Shown here piece after piece: positions 25,087 to 33,992 of a stretch of DNA of 50,823 nucleotides (its first letter is position 1; every line of letters begins with the position of its first letter). Under the pieces are notes generated by a model. That model did not search any database and was not told where the DNA came from. It saw only the letters and a list, made by a program, of their open reading frames with translations. The DNA is from JAGVYE01 sp964502785. GTDB taxonomy: Archaea > Nanobdellota > Nanobdellia > Woesearchaeales > GW2011-AR9. The translations under genes were made by a program, and so were the position numbers. The DNA is taken from contig CAZCXW010000003.1 of NCBI GenBank assembly GCA_964502785.1, forward strand, positions 1 to 50,823. The letters run 5' to 3'.

Positions 25087-26060
25087 ATGGACAAAACGTA
25101 AACAAAAAAATGAACTTAAATTTCTTTCGCGAAAGAGTTCCCACCAGGCATGGATACGGCGACGCTCTTCTCGAATTAGGGAGAAAAAATCCTAATGTTG
25201 TCGTTTTATGCGCAGATTTGACAGAATCTACTAGGGTTCATTCTTTCCGCGAAAAATTCCCGCAGAGATACATTGAAATGGGTGTCGCCGAGCAAAATCT
25301 CGTCACCGTAGCCTCTGGATTAGCAGCCGTGGGAAAAATTCCTTTCGTCTCTTCCTATGCAGTTTTTTGCCCCGGTAGGTGCTGGGAACAAATTAGAACA
25401 ACTATTTGCTACAATGACCAAAATGTAAAAATTATTGGTGCTCATGCGGGGATTTCTGTAGGTCCTGATGGAGCTACACATCAAATGCTGGAAGATGTTG
25501 CCCTGATGCGCAGCCTGCCAAACATGATTGTCGTTGTTCCTGCTGACTATGAACAAACGAAAAAGGCAACGATGGCACTTGCTTCTTACAAAGGACCGGC
25601 ATATATGCGTTTTGCACGTGAAAAAACAGAACAGATGACTACTGCTCAAACTCATTTTAAAATTGGAAAAGCGCAAGTGTTGAAAGAAGGAAAAGACATT
25701 GCCCTTATTGCTTGCGGCCCTCCTCTCTATCAAACTTTAGAAGCTGCTGAGTTATTACAACAAAAAGGGATTAGTGCTATGGTTATTAATAGCCACACCG
25801 TAAAACCGTTGGATAAAAAAACTATTCTTAGTGCCGCTAGAAAATGTAAAATGATTATCACCATAGAAGAAGCTCAGATTACGGGCGGTTTAGGTGGAGC
25901 CGTGGCGGAATTTCTTGCTGAGCATTATCCTGTTCCCATCAAGAGGATAGGCATCAGAGATCATTTTGGGGAATCTGGAGAACCGGATGAATTGTTAAAG
26001 AAGTTTGGTTTCAGTCGAGAAGCTATTTTTAAAGAAGCGATGAAGATGTGCAGAAAATAA
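25083..26060 (+). CDS. tktA2: Transketolase, C-terminal subunit
   Basis: 325 residues from ATG 25083, which overlaps the TGA of the N-terminal subunit gene. It contains the Pyr domain with the conserved Glu in EMGVAEQNLVTVASGLA and the C-terminal transketolase domain (IALIACGPPLYQTLEAAELL). A frame extending back to 25032 is not needed. The pair would serve the non-oxidative pentose phosphate steps that make ribose. Confidence 0.95.
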   Translation: MNGQNVNKKMNLNFFRERVPTRHGYGDALLELGRKNPNVVVLCADLTESTRVHSFREKFPQRYIEMGVAEQNLVTVASGLAAVGKIPFVSSYAVFCPGRCWEQIRTTICYNDQNVKIIGAHAGISVGPDGATHQMLEDVALMRSLPNMIVVVPADYEQTKKATMALASYKGPAYMRFAREKTEQMTTAQTHFKIGKAQVLKEGKDIALIACGPPLYQTLEAAELLQQKGISAMVINSHTVKPLDKKTILSAARKCKMIITIEEAQITGGLGGAVAEFLAEHYPVPIKRIGIRDHFGESGEPDELLKKFGFSREAIFKEAMKMCRK

Positions 26061-26085
26061 ACAACGCTATGATTCTTTATCAGCA

Positions 26086-26583
26086 TCATTTTCTCTCTCC
26101 CCATTCTGCTCTTAATACAAACGAACCGCGGCAGTTTTCATTTCGACAATTGCATGCCGCTCTGCTTCCGCTGTGTCCAAATGTGCCGTAATCATACGTT
26201 ATTTCATCCTGAGTAACAATTTCCTTAACAGCGACTAAACTTACTTCCAGCAAGCCGTCAAGACTATTAAGAACTAAGACACTGTTCGGATCATCGCTGT
26301 GATTCGTCCAACGCAACGGCCCCTCATCTTCGATGGCTCCCCTTCCTTTCAACTTTTCATACCAGATCGTATCATGAATTCGATAATCTCGATTCGCAAA
26401 AAGTCCCAGTCCATGAATCCGTGACTGTTCCACTTTAAGCCCGCTGCGAAGATCAGTATCCGAAAGCAGATTCTTAGGTGTGTAAAGACCATTTCCGCCT
26501 ATCTGATGCGGCAAATAAATACTTCCCTCCTTCGGAACTGCCTGATGTTCACGAGGAATAATCACGTAAGGCGCATCTGCCAT
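26086..26583 (-). CDS. SET-domain protein
   Basis: 165 residues from ATG 26583, chosen because GGAGGTT precedes it. The SET core is visible: SRIHGLGLFANRDY (SAM-binding side), NHSDDPNSVL (the NHS motif), TYDYGT (catalytic Tyr region), and a post-SET cysteine cluster CNCRNENCRG near the end. SET proteins methylate lysines, usually on histones or other proteins; archaeal members are less studied. It is divergent from a tandem Lrp regulator. The substrate could be a chromatin protein such as the Lys-rich micro-proteins here (speculation). Confidence 0.88.
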   Translation of the reverse strand: MADAPYVIIPREHQAVPKEGSIYLPHQIGGNGLYTPKNLLSDTDLRSGLKVEQSRIHGLGLFANRDYRIHDTIWYEKLKGRGAIEDEGPLRWTNHSDDPNSVLVLNSLDGLLEVSLVAVKEIVTQDEITYDYGTFGHSGSRAACNCRNENCRGSFVLRAEWGERK

Positions 26584-26714
26584 TAGCTTTAACCTCCAAT
26601 ATATCAAAAAAAGTTTATCCCGACAATTAAATTCTTTGATAAAAATTTTTGTATATTAGGTAGATTTAAATACAAATAAAAGAAATATAACAAAAATACT
26701 GCGAGATTTACAGA

Positions 26715-27662
26715 ATGGATCTTACTGATAAGAAAATCATTGCTGAATTGGATGCCAACCCTAAAATTCCGCTTACCCAATTAGCAAAGAGATTGCGGAT
26801 CTCGCAGCAGGTTGCCGACTACCGTGTAAAGAGATTATTTAAGGAAAAAACTATTCTTAAACTGACACCAATTATCAATCTCAAAGCACTAGGTTACCAA
26901 GAGTATCGCCTCTTTTTCACATTTAATGCTTTAAAGCAATTTACAACCAAAGATATTTTCAGCTACCTCCAGAAACAAAAAGGAATTTATTGGAGCGCTC
27001 GTGTCGGCGGCAGGTATGATCTCGTCGTCGTTCTGTGGGTAGAAGAATTCGCTGGATTTGATTTATTTGTTCATAATCTAAACAACCAATTTCCCGGACT
27101 GCTCAAAGGATACAAAGCCTGTTATGTTCTTAACCACCACATTTTTCGGCATAAATACCTTTGCCATGATTATTCACAGTTAGAATATAATTACAACGAC
27201 AAAAAGCAAGAGATAGATGAACTGGATTACGACATTCTTCAAAGAATAAAAAATGATTGCCGTGTTCCTGCATTAAGTATTGCCCTAGAGAAAAAAATAT
27301 CGTATAAAACTGTTATTCATCGGATTAAAAGTATGGAAGCACAAAAAGTTATCTTAGGTTATAGGATGTATTTTAAATCTGCTGAAGAACTGAGGAGGAG
27401 CGCGTACATCGTCCTTTTTTCATTTAAAAACTATTCTCAACAGAATGAAAAAGATTTTTTTTCCTATGTAAAACATCTCGATGACATCACCCAAGCGATG
27501 CGTTTATTTGGCTTATGGGATTCGTTTTTGAACGTGAGAAGCCCTACTAATGAAAATGTTCAAGAAATGGTCATTCAACTTCGCGACAAGTTTGATATTA
27601 TCGACGAATATGAAATTATTCCTGTGTTTGAAGACTTAGCCATTGACTTGCTGCCTCTTTAA
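26715..27662 (+). CDS. Tandem Lrp/AsnC-type regulator (two HTH modules)
   Basis: 315 residues with two Lrp-like units in series. The first HTH is KIPLTQLAKRLRISQQVADYRVKRL (about 16-40), followed by a RAM-like region with VGGRYDLVVVLWV (about 97-109). The second is VPALSIALEKKISYKTVIHRIKSM (about 191-214), followed by a second, more diverged ligand region. Such doubled regulators bind as compact dimers. The divergent SET gene is the natural candidate target, with AT-rich imperfect inverted repeats (ATTTTTGTATA, TATAACAAAAAT) between them. Confidence 0.85.
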   Translation: MDLTDKKIIAELDANPKIPLTQLAKRLRISQQVADYRVKRLFKEKTILKLTPIINLKALGYQEYRLFFTFNALKQFTTKDIFSYLQKQKGIYWSARVGGRYDLVVVLWVEEFAGFDLFVHNLNNQFPGLLKGYKACYVLNHHIFRHKYLCHDYSQLEYNYNDKKQEIDELDYDILQRIKNDCRVPALSIALEKKISYKTVIHRIKSMEAQKVILGYRMYFKSAEELRRSAYIVLFSFKNYSQQNEKDFFSYVKHLDDITQAMRLFGLWDSFLNVRSPTNENVQEMVIQLRDKFDIIDEYEIIPVFEDLAIDLLPL

Positions 27663-27687
27663 AATAAAAGATAAAATAAAAAAAGAA

Positions 27688-28098
27688 TTATTTTCTTTTT
27701 GACACTGCTTTTTTCTCTTCCTGATTGTGAGTGTAACTGCTGAAAAACAAAGCAAATACACCTGCCGCAATAGCATCATAAAACCAAAATTCGGTAGGAA
27801 TAAAATACTCCACTCTATTTGTTAAAGCTACCCAGCCTATAAGATAAGCCGTGAACCCACATAAAGCAAAAATCCATGCTAGAACTTTCCATAATCTTGC
27901 GGTGCCTAAGCAAGTATTGATCCCAAAAAGCGAATAGAGATAACAATATCCCGCAAATGCTTCAGCCATAGCGATAATCCCCAATATCACAACAATTACT
28001 TGCACGATTACATTTTCCGCCGCAAAAAGGCCAACGATAATCAGCAGAAGCCCAACAATAAATCGTACAACTTTATCAACCACCCCTATATTTCCCAT
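27688..28098 (-). CDS. DUF2892-type small membrane protein
   Basis: 136 residues from ATG 28098, six bases after GAGGTG. The N-terminal half (MGNIGVVDKVVRFIVGLLLI, then a second helix and GYCYLYSLFGINTC) matches the YgaP-like DUF2892 membrane domain, including its Cys near the end. The C-terminal half adds two more helices and a basic tail. Function unknown; in bacteria the domain is often next to rhodaneses. The upstream region carries copy 2 of the 32-bp repeat. Confidence 0.78.
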   Translation of the reverse strand: MGNIGVVDKVVRFIVGLLLIIVGLFAAENVIVQVIVVILGIIAMAEAFAGYCYLYSLFGINTCLGTARLWKVLAWIFALCGFTAYLIGWVALTNRVEYFIPTEFWFYDAIAAGVFALFFSSYTHNQEEKKAVSKRK

Positions 28099-28166
28099 AC
28101 TGCACACCTCTTTTTGATAATAATGATTATACTACTAATTTACTCCTCTTTATATTCCTTTTGTAT

Positions 28167-28198
28167 AGAGAACTTTGCAAAATTGATTTCCTGCTCTA
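28167..28198 (-). repeat. 32-bp dispersed repeat, copy 2
   Basis: Reverse-complement copy, identical over 32 bases to 41698-41729. It lies 69 bp upstream of the DUF2892 start and just upstream of the promoter for the Cys-rich micro-protein. The flank on one side continues CTCTATAC, as in copy 1. Confidence 0.85.
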
Positions 28199-28317
28199 AA
28201 TTCTCTATATTTCATATTTTGGATCAAATGGCATAAACATTTAAATATACGAATAACTCCCAGGCAAAAATAACCAAACAATAATTAACCGACACTATAT
28301 CTAAAGGACATAGCTAA

Positions 28318-28371
28318 ATGAACGGTGCCTTATGTTCTTTACTATATACACGGACAAGGGTGAAACCATGA
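28318..28371 (+). CDS. 17-codon leader ORF upstream of the Cys-rich micro-protein
   Basis: ATG at 28318 follows AAAGGACA. It encodes a short basic peptide ending TRTRVKP, and its TGA overlaps the next ATG as ATGA (28368-28371). A leader coupled to the downstream start is a plausible translational control device. The reading is short, so chance is possible. Confidence 0.4.
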   Translation: MNGALCSLLYTRTRVKP

Positions 28372-28475
28372 AAGAATCAAAAAAACAAAAATCAGAAGAA
28401 TCATGCTGCAGCGGCAAGTGCTCTTCAGAAGAAAAGAAAAAAAAGGAAACGTGCTGCGGCGGATGCTGTGGCTGA
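28368..28475 (+). CDS. 35-residue Cys-rich, metallothionein-like micro-protein
   Basis: Begins at ATG 28368 behind AAGGGTGA. It contains seven Cys in two clusters (ESCCSGKCSS, then TCCGGCCG at the C-terminus) separated by a Lys/Glu linker. No hydrophobic core is present. The spacing of paired and single Cys is typical of soft-metal binding (Cu, Zn, Cd) or cluster delivery, but no known family is evident. It is coupled to a 17-codon leader ORF. TATA-like TTTAAATATA lies near 28240. Confidence 0.65.
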   Translation: MKESKKQKSEESCCSGKCSSEEKKKKETCCGGCCG

Positions 28476-28567
28476 GAAATAAAGAAATCACGGAAAAAAG
28501 AAGTTATCTTAAAAAATTAAATTTCTCGTGCAGAACATTTTTATATTAAAACTACATTCTTAATCGT

Positions 28568-28577
28568 NNNNNNNNNN
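28568..28577. other. Assembly gap (10 N)
   Basis: Ten undetermined bases. The sequence right after them is an open frame without a start, which suggests a gene was cut here. Confidence 0.95.
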
Positions 28578-28714
28578 ATGACATTTATGAAGTAAAATGC
28601 AGCCATCGGATTACGAAAGCACGTAAGCAATTGTATAGAATAAGAAAGAATCTCACTCATGTGCGGAATACTTACTTTTACTGCGGCGCATCGAATGAAC
28701 TGTTTCTGGTTTAG
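28578..28714 (+). CDS. Possible 3' remnant of a gene cut by the assembly gap
   Basis: From 28580 one frame is open for 44 codons to TAG at 28712-28714. The peptide is basic (CSHRITKARKQLYRIRKN) and ends CGASNELFLV. It has no start codon on this side of the gap. An open run of this length can occur by chance, so this is weak. The rest of 28476-28771 shows nothing more than AT-rich promoter-like sequence. Confidence 0.25.
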
Positions 28715-28771
28715 TTTATTTCTTTATGAATAGTAACGAACTTTTAAATACAAAAATGAAATCATCTTACT

Positions 28772-29755
28772 ATGCCAAACCCAAAAGTCTTCATCACCCG
28801 TAAGATAGCGGATTCAGGAATAAAATTACTTAAACAATCGTGTGAAGTTAAAATATATCCCAAAGATCAAGTTATTCCCAAAAAAGAACTTCTCAAAGGT
28901 GTAAAATGGTGCGATGCTTTGCTCTGCCTCTTGACAGATACGATTGATAAAGACATCATAAAGGCTAATCCTAAATTAAAAGTTATTTCCAATTATGCTG
29001 TCGGCTTTAACAATATCGACATTAAATGCGCAACTGAAAAAAGAATACCCGTCTGCAACACGCCTGGAGTTCTCACTGACGCCGTTGCCGAACATACCTT
29101 CGCGCTCATGCTCGCCATTACTAAAAGAATCACGGAAGGAGACACTTTCATGAAGAAAAGAAAATTTAAAGGCTGGGAGCCGCTGCTGTTATTAGGAACG
29201 GAACTCAAAGGAAAAACATTGGGAATCATAGGTCTAGGGCGTATTGGCATCGGCGTAGCGCAGCGCGCCGGAAAAGGCATGGGAATGAATATCATCTATT
29301 ACGATGTGAAAAAAAATAAAGACTTTGAAAAAGAATATAACGCAAAATATGAAAGCATCGAGAATGTGATGCAGAAAGCAGACATTATCACCTTGCACGT
29401 TCCTCTTCTTCCAGAAACGCAGCATCTTATCAATAGAAAAAGACTTTCGATGCTGAAAAAATCAGCGTACCTCATTAATACATCCCGAGGCGCGGTTGTT
29501 GATGAAAAGGCTTTAGTCAGCGCTTTACAGAAAAAACAAATTACCGGCGCCGCATTAGATGTTTATGAACATGAACCAAAATTAACAGCAGGTTTAACCG
29601 AATTAGATAATGTCATATTAACACCACATACCGCATCAGCAACAAGAGAAGCGCGTTCTGCAATGTCAGAACTCGCTGCAAAGAATATCATAGCTATTCT
29701 TCAAGGGAAGAAACCGGAAGCCATTGTTAATCCCGAAGTTCTCAAAACTAGTTAA
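28772..29755 (+). CDS. D-isomer 2-hydroxyacid dehydrogenase (glyoxylate/hydroxypyruvate reductase-like)
   Basis: 327 residues. NAD(P)-binding motif LGIIGLGRIGIGVAQRA (about 150-166); catalytic Arg in INTSRGAVVDE, Glu in DVYEHEPKL and His in LTPHTASATREAR form the family triad. It reduces a 2-oxoacid such as glyoxylate or hydroxypyruvate. No serine-pathway ACT domain is present, so it is not full phosphoglycerate dehydrogenase. It is monocistronic. Confidence 0.93.
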   Translation: MPNPKVFITRKIADSGIKLLKQSCEVKIYPKDQVIPKKELLKGVKWCDALLCLLTDTIDKDIIKANPKLKVISNYAVGFNNIDIKCATEKRIPVCNTPGVLTDAVAEHTFALMLAITKRITEGDTFMKKRKFKGWEPLLLLGTELKGKTLGIIGLGRIGIGVAQRAGKGMGMNIIYYDVKKNKDFEKEYNAKYESIENVMQKADIITLHVPLLPETQHLINRKRLSMLKKSAYLINTSRGAVVDEKALVSALQKKQITGAALDVYEHEPKLTAGLTELDNVILTPHTASATREARSAMSELAAKNIIAILQGKKPEAIVNPEVLKTS

Positions 29756-30927
29756 ATTTTTTTGCTTATTTCCTGCTTCATTATGTCTTGAATTGTTGAA
29801 ACAAAAAGAGAATAATTAGTGCTTCGAGGTCTTTTTTCCAGCCCCCTAGAGGTAAAACCGTATACTCGGTTAGAACACTGATTTTCAGGGTCATCGAAAT
29901 GTCCTTGGGAACCTTCCCATGAAGTGGAAGAAAGAATGCACAATTCCCTGTGATAATCTTTGATTTGATGACCATAAACTTCATTCCCTACAAAAAATGA
30001 AGAGGTTAATTTTGGAGCAGAGAAAGTAAAGCCATATTTTTTATCTGTGGATTGATTAAATTCATTAAATGCATCAAGATAACCAAGCATTGCTGCAGGA
30101 AACCGTGTTTTCCCTTCATGATGTGATCTAACAGTTCCATCTACAACAACAACATTAGGATGCAGTGAATCTATAAAAGACCAAAATTCAACCGATAAAT
30201 GAGATTCAATCCCCCCATAATCTTTCATAAAATCCCAACGTGTCGAGGAAATATATTCTCTTTTCACATAAGCACCTATTTCTTCTAGTTGTCTTTTTAT
30301 GGGATAAACCACAAAATCCCATCCATACCGTATATTGCCAACAACAAGAAGAGGTAGTTGTGATTGTTTTTTCTTTTCATCGATAATGTGAAAGACATTA
30401 ACTGCTTCCTCTGCTGTTTTTTTAATATATTCAGTATCATAATCTGTCAGAATGAGAGCTTGATTTTCAATCCAAGGCAAGTTTCTAAACGTTTCGAAAG
30501 CCATTCTTTCATGCTCTTTATATTCACGAATATGCCGAGAATATTCCAATTCGAGATGTAATTCATCCTGAGGATTAAATCCACCTTGAGAAATAAAAGC
30601 AATTTTTTCTTCTAGATCGTCTCTAATATCATTTCCTTCTCTCTGTTCAATATATTTAACAAGGCTGGAAGTAGGCAACAAGTGTAAGGCTCTGATGGTT
30701 TCTACAGTAATATTAGAAACAGGTGGTTGAAGAAGCCACTGCCTTAATTTGGCTGATTCGAGGTAATCAAAGAATTGCTGGCGATAATCTCTCTCCGGTA
30801 AAAGTAATTTCAATCTTCTTAGAAAATCACCTGCTCGATAATCATTTAAATTTGAATCATCTAACGCTTCCAAGATAGTTTGATGACTGCCTAACTCCCT
30901 GGCATATTTTCCTGCGCTTTTTGCCAT
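29752..30927 (-). CDS. Hypothetical protein, 391 aa
   Basis: Not recognised. It overlaps the end of the dehydrogenase gene by four bases, tail to tail. The N-terminal third is helical. The middle shows an alpha/beta pattern (LPLLVVGNIRYGWDFVVYPI, about 196-215, and NVVVVDGTVRSHHEGKTRF, about 258-276) that could be a Rossmann-like or phosphoribosyltransferase-like fold, with the VVVVDGT strand as a possible phosphate or metal site. This is inference from strand pattern only. Soluble; no signal peptide. Confidence 0.65.
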   Translation of the reverse strand: MAKSAGKYARELGSHQTILEALDDSNLNDYRAGDFLRRLKLLLPERDYRQQFFDYLESAKLRQWLLQPPVSNITVETIRALHLLPTSSLVKYIEQREGNDIRDDLEEKIAFISQGGFNPQDELHLELEYSRHIREYKEHERMAFETFRNLPWIENQALILTDYDTEYIKKTAEEAVNVFHIIDEKKKQSQLPLLVVGNIRYGWDFVVYPIKRQLEEIGAYVKREYISSTRWDFMKDYGGIESHLSVEFWSFIDSLHPNVVVVDGTVRSHHEGKTRFPAAMLGYLDAFNEFNQSTDKKYGFTFSAPKLTSSFFVGNEVYGHQIKDYHRELCILSSTSWEGSQGHFDDPENQCSNRVYGFTSRGLEKRPRSTNYSLFVSTIQDIMKQEISKKI

Positions 30928-30999
30928 GAAGATTATTACAACGGATTATTTAAAAATCATTTGTAAAATAAGAGAAGAAAGATAAAAAAAAATAAATGC

Positions 31000-31167
31000 T
31001 TACTTTTTTGCGCCCATGATCCTGAACATCGTAGTTCCGCATTTAGGGCATTTTCCTTTCATTGCTCTTCGCACAACACCGCCCTTTCCTTTCATCGTTA
31101 CTTCTTTGGCATCTGCCATTTGCTTCTTCGCTTTACACTTAACACAATAACCTTCAATTCCTGCCAT
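31000..31167 (-). CDS. DUF5679-like zinc-ribbon micro-protein, 55 aa
   Basis: A short gene with a textbook ribosome site (GGAGGGT). The protein has two CxxC knuckles, GYCVKCKAKK near the N-terminus and CPKCGTTMFR near the C-terminus, joined by a basic linker (MKGKGGVVRRAMKGK). This matches the small archaeal/bacterial DUF5679 proteins of unknown function. It probably binds one zinc and nucleic acid. Upstream 31168-31373 holds AT-rich spacer with no gene visible. Confidence 0.8.
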   Translation of the reverse strand: MAGIEGYCVKCKAKKQMADAKEVTMKGKGGVVRRAMKGKCPKCGTTMFRIMGAKK

Positions 31168-31373
31168 CTTTTTACCCTCCTATTTTTTAAATGCATTCAA
31201 TAAGAAATGTTCCTTTACTCTACTCGAAACATCTCATTTTGACACTTTATTACCGATAAAAGGACTATTTGCTATTTAAAATTGTTGGTTTTTAGGGGGT
31301 CTTATGCATTCATTCATATTTACTAGAAAGTAGTTCTTGAGTCAGACTAGTGGAATTTCTAATGTCAAAGAAA

Positions 31374-33893
31374 TTATCGCACAATCCCTGCTTTTATGGC
31401 AAACTGTTCCGTCTCTAATTCTGTTTTTCCCTGAAAGACAATTTCTTTCACTCTTAAAACTACAAGCAGATCATTTTTAATCATATTTATTGATTTCTGA
31501 AAGTCTTTAATATCACTGACGAGCACGATTTGAGCTAATTCTTCTTTGAGCGACAGCTTTTGTTCCGATTTATACTTGCGGACAGTATTAATTATATCAA
31601 CGCCAAAATCCCCCGCTTTTTCCGCTTCCTCATCAATCATTTTACTATCAAACTGCGGCCAAGAAGAAAGATGAATGCTTTTCTTCTTTTCTTTCTGTGC
31701 AAAATAAAGATGGTATACTTCTTCCGTGATATGCGGCATAATGGGCGCCATTAATTTAAGAAGTGCTAAAACACTTGCATACAGTGTCGCTTGAGCGCTT
31801 ACCCTGGAGGCTTTTCCACGCTTATCGGGATTGTAAAGACGATCTTTACATATCTCTAAATAATGATCACAAAACGTATGCCAGAAGAAATTTTCTACCT
31901 CTGCTTTGGTGCGAGAATATTCATATTTATCGAACGTTTCCGTGCAATCTCTAATAAGCTTGTGCAGCTTGCTCAGCAGCCATCGATCAAATACTTCTAT
32001 ACTTTTTCCTTGTTGATAATCTTCCAGATGCATGATCGCAAACTTAGCTGCATTCCATAATTTAGTGCTGAACTTTATCCCCGTCACTAAATCTTTTTCT
32101 TGAAATGGCAAGTCATCACCTAATTTAGAACCAGCTGCCCAAAAACGAAGCGCATCAGCTGAATACTTGTTCACCATTTCTTGCGGTTCGATAATATTGC
32201 CTTTCGATTTTGACATTTTCTTGCCATGAGGGTCCTGCGCATGACCAGAAATGACAACGTCTTTCCAGGGATTCATGCCTCTATGCAATTGCGATTTAAC
32301 AAGTGTATTAAAAAGCCAAAACGTAATGATATCATGAGCTTGCAAGCGTAAACTCATTGGGAATAACTTTGCTTTAAGCTCTTTATCTTGCAACAATTCA
32401 ATAGCTAACTGCGGCGTCAGAGAAGACGTTGCCCAAGTGTCAAGAACATCCTTTTCTGGGGCAAGATTTTTGGAATCAAATCCTTTTGGGGTTATTGAAA
32501 GCGGATCTACTGGCAGCTCTCCCGATTTCGGTAAAATAACATTCCCCTGCAGATCATACCACACAGGAATAGGAACGCCAAAATGACGCTGGCGAGAGAT
32601 GCACCAATCCCAATTTAATCCTTTAATCCAGTTATCGTAACGCACTTTCATATGCGGCGGGTACCAATTCAATTGTGAGCCTGCCTGGAGAAATTTCTCC
32701 CGAAGATCAAGATATCGGATAAACCATTGCTTCGTGGCCACGTATTCGATATCAGTGCCGCAGCGTTCATGAACATTCACCGTATGGTGCAAAAGCTCTT
32801 TTTTGAGTAAAACCCCTTGAGAATCTAAATCAACTAAAATTTTTTCTCTTGCTTTGACGGAATTCAACCCTTTGTATGGGCTTAACTCATTGTATGTTCC
32901 CGTTTCATCCATAATTAAGACCGGCTTTACATCAGGATGGCGTCCCATCCATTCCACGCAATCCAATCCGCCATAAGTACAATAGAAAACAATGCCTGAA
33001 CCATATCCTGTTTTGGCTGAGGTATCATGAGATATTGGAACTGGTCTTTGAGCGAAAGGAATATTTACTTTCTTCCCTAAAATGTCTTTGCCCTTAAAAG
33101 TTCGAATAATTTTCATAGGGAATTCTTTATTCATTTTTTCTACGGCATCCTTACTCAGAATCCATTTTTCCCCGTTCTCCCGCTGGGCGACAACATAATC
33201 TCCTTTTTCATCCAGTGAAATACCAACACATCCCGGGTGCAGTTCTGGTCTGGTCGTCGCATAAATAATGTACTCACCTGATTCCGTTTTTGCTTTAATG
33301 TAGTTGAGAGTAGTATCTTTTTCTACATCTTCCATTTCGACTTGGGCAATGGCCGTTTTACAATTTGGACAAAAAATAATCGGCGCTTTTTTCTGGTAAA
33401 TTCTTCCCGCATGATATAAATCAATGAACGATTGCTGAGAAATTCTTCGGCAATGGTCATTAATCGTAGAATAAAAAAGAGAAAAATCACAGCTCATACC
33501 AATTCTTTTCCAATCGGCCACAAAATCAGGTCTTATTTCTTCCAGAGTTTTTAAACACAACTTAATAAACTCATTTCTTTCCATTCTCTTAGAAACTACA
33601 TTCTTCGTCTTTTCGATCAGTTTTTCCGTAGCGAGCCCATTATCATCCGTACCGAAAGGATAGAAAACATTTTTTCCCATCATCCGCTGATAACGGGCAA
33701 TAAAATCGCCTTGTGAATAGCTAAACGCATGCCCAATATGCATCTTTCCAGAAACGGTAGGAGGAGGCGTATCAATACTGTAAATTTCTCTTTTTTTATC
33801 CTTTTTATCAAAAGCATAAATCTTATGCTCTTCCCAATATTTCTGCCATTTTAATTCCGCTTCTTTGGCATCATAATCCTTTGGAAGTTCCAT
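31374..33893 (-). CDS. valS: Valyl-tRNA synthetase
   Basis: Class I enzyme charging tRNA-Val, 839 residues, typical of archaea. HIGH at about 52-55 (GKMHIGHAFSY), editing domain with TRPELHPGCVG and the GTG.V-like segment, KMSKS motif KKMSKSKGNI at about 560, and a full anticodon-binding helical C-terminus. The zinc-like CPNC site is visible near residue 180. Nothing is missing. Confidence 0.97.
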   Translation of the reverse strand: MELPKDYDAKEAELKWQKYWEEHKIYAFDKKDKKREIYSIDTPPPTVSGKMHIGHAFSYSQGDFIARYQRMMGKNVFYPFGTDDNGLATEKLIEKTKNVVSKRMERNEFIKLCLKTLEEIRPDFVADWKRIGMSCDFSLFYSTINDHCRRISQQSFIDLYHAGRIYQKKAPIIFCPNCKTAIAQVEMEDVEKDTTLNYIKAKTESGEYIIYATTRPELHPGCVGISLDEKGDYVVAQRENGEKWILSKDAVEKMNKEFPMKIIRTFKGKDILGKKVNIPFAQRPVPISHDTSAKTGYGSGIVFYCTYGGLDCVEWMGRHPDVKPVLIMDETGTYNELSPYKGLNSVKAREKILVDLDSQGVLLKKELLHHTVNVHERCGTDIEYVATKQWFIRYLDLREKFLQAGSQLNWYPPHMKVRYDNWIKGLNWDWCISRQRHFGVPIPVWYDLQGNVILPKSGELPVDPLSITPKGFDSKNLAPEKDVLDTWATSSLTPQLAIELLQDKELKAKLFPMSLRLQAHDIITFWLFNTLVKSQLHRGMNPWKDVVISGHAQDPHGKKMSKSKGNIIEPQEMVNKYSADALRFWAAGSKLGDDLPFQEKDLVTGIKFSTKLWNAAKFAIMHLEDYQQGKSIEVFDRWLLSKLHKLIRDCTETFDKYEYSRTKAEVENFFWHTFCDHYLEICKDRLYNPDKRGKASRVSAQATLYASVLALLKLMAPIMPHITEEVYHLYFAQKEKKKSIHLSSWPQFDSKMIDEEAEKAGDFGVDIINTVRKYKSEQKLSLKEELAQIVLVSDIKDFQKSINMIKNDLLVVLRVKEIVFQGKTELETEQFAIKAGIVR

Positions 33894-33992
33894 TTCATGC
33901 TTCTCAGCAGGGTGGTATTTAAATTCTTTTCTTGTGACTTTGCATTCAATTGCTACAGAATATTTTTAAAATAGTTACTAAAATGGATATAT

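Noticed and set aside
28000..28236. A 78-codon plus-strand frame over the DUF2892 start and the repeat
   Set aside because: It reads through a repeat copy and a promoter and has no ribosome site.
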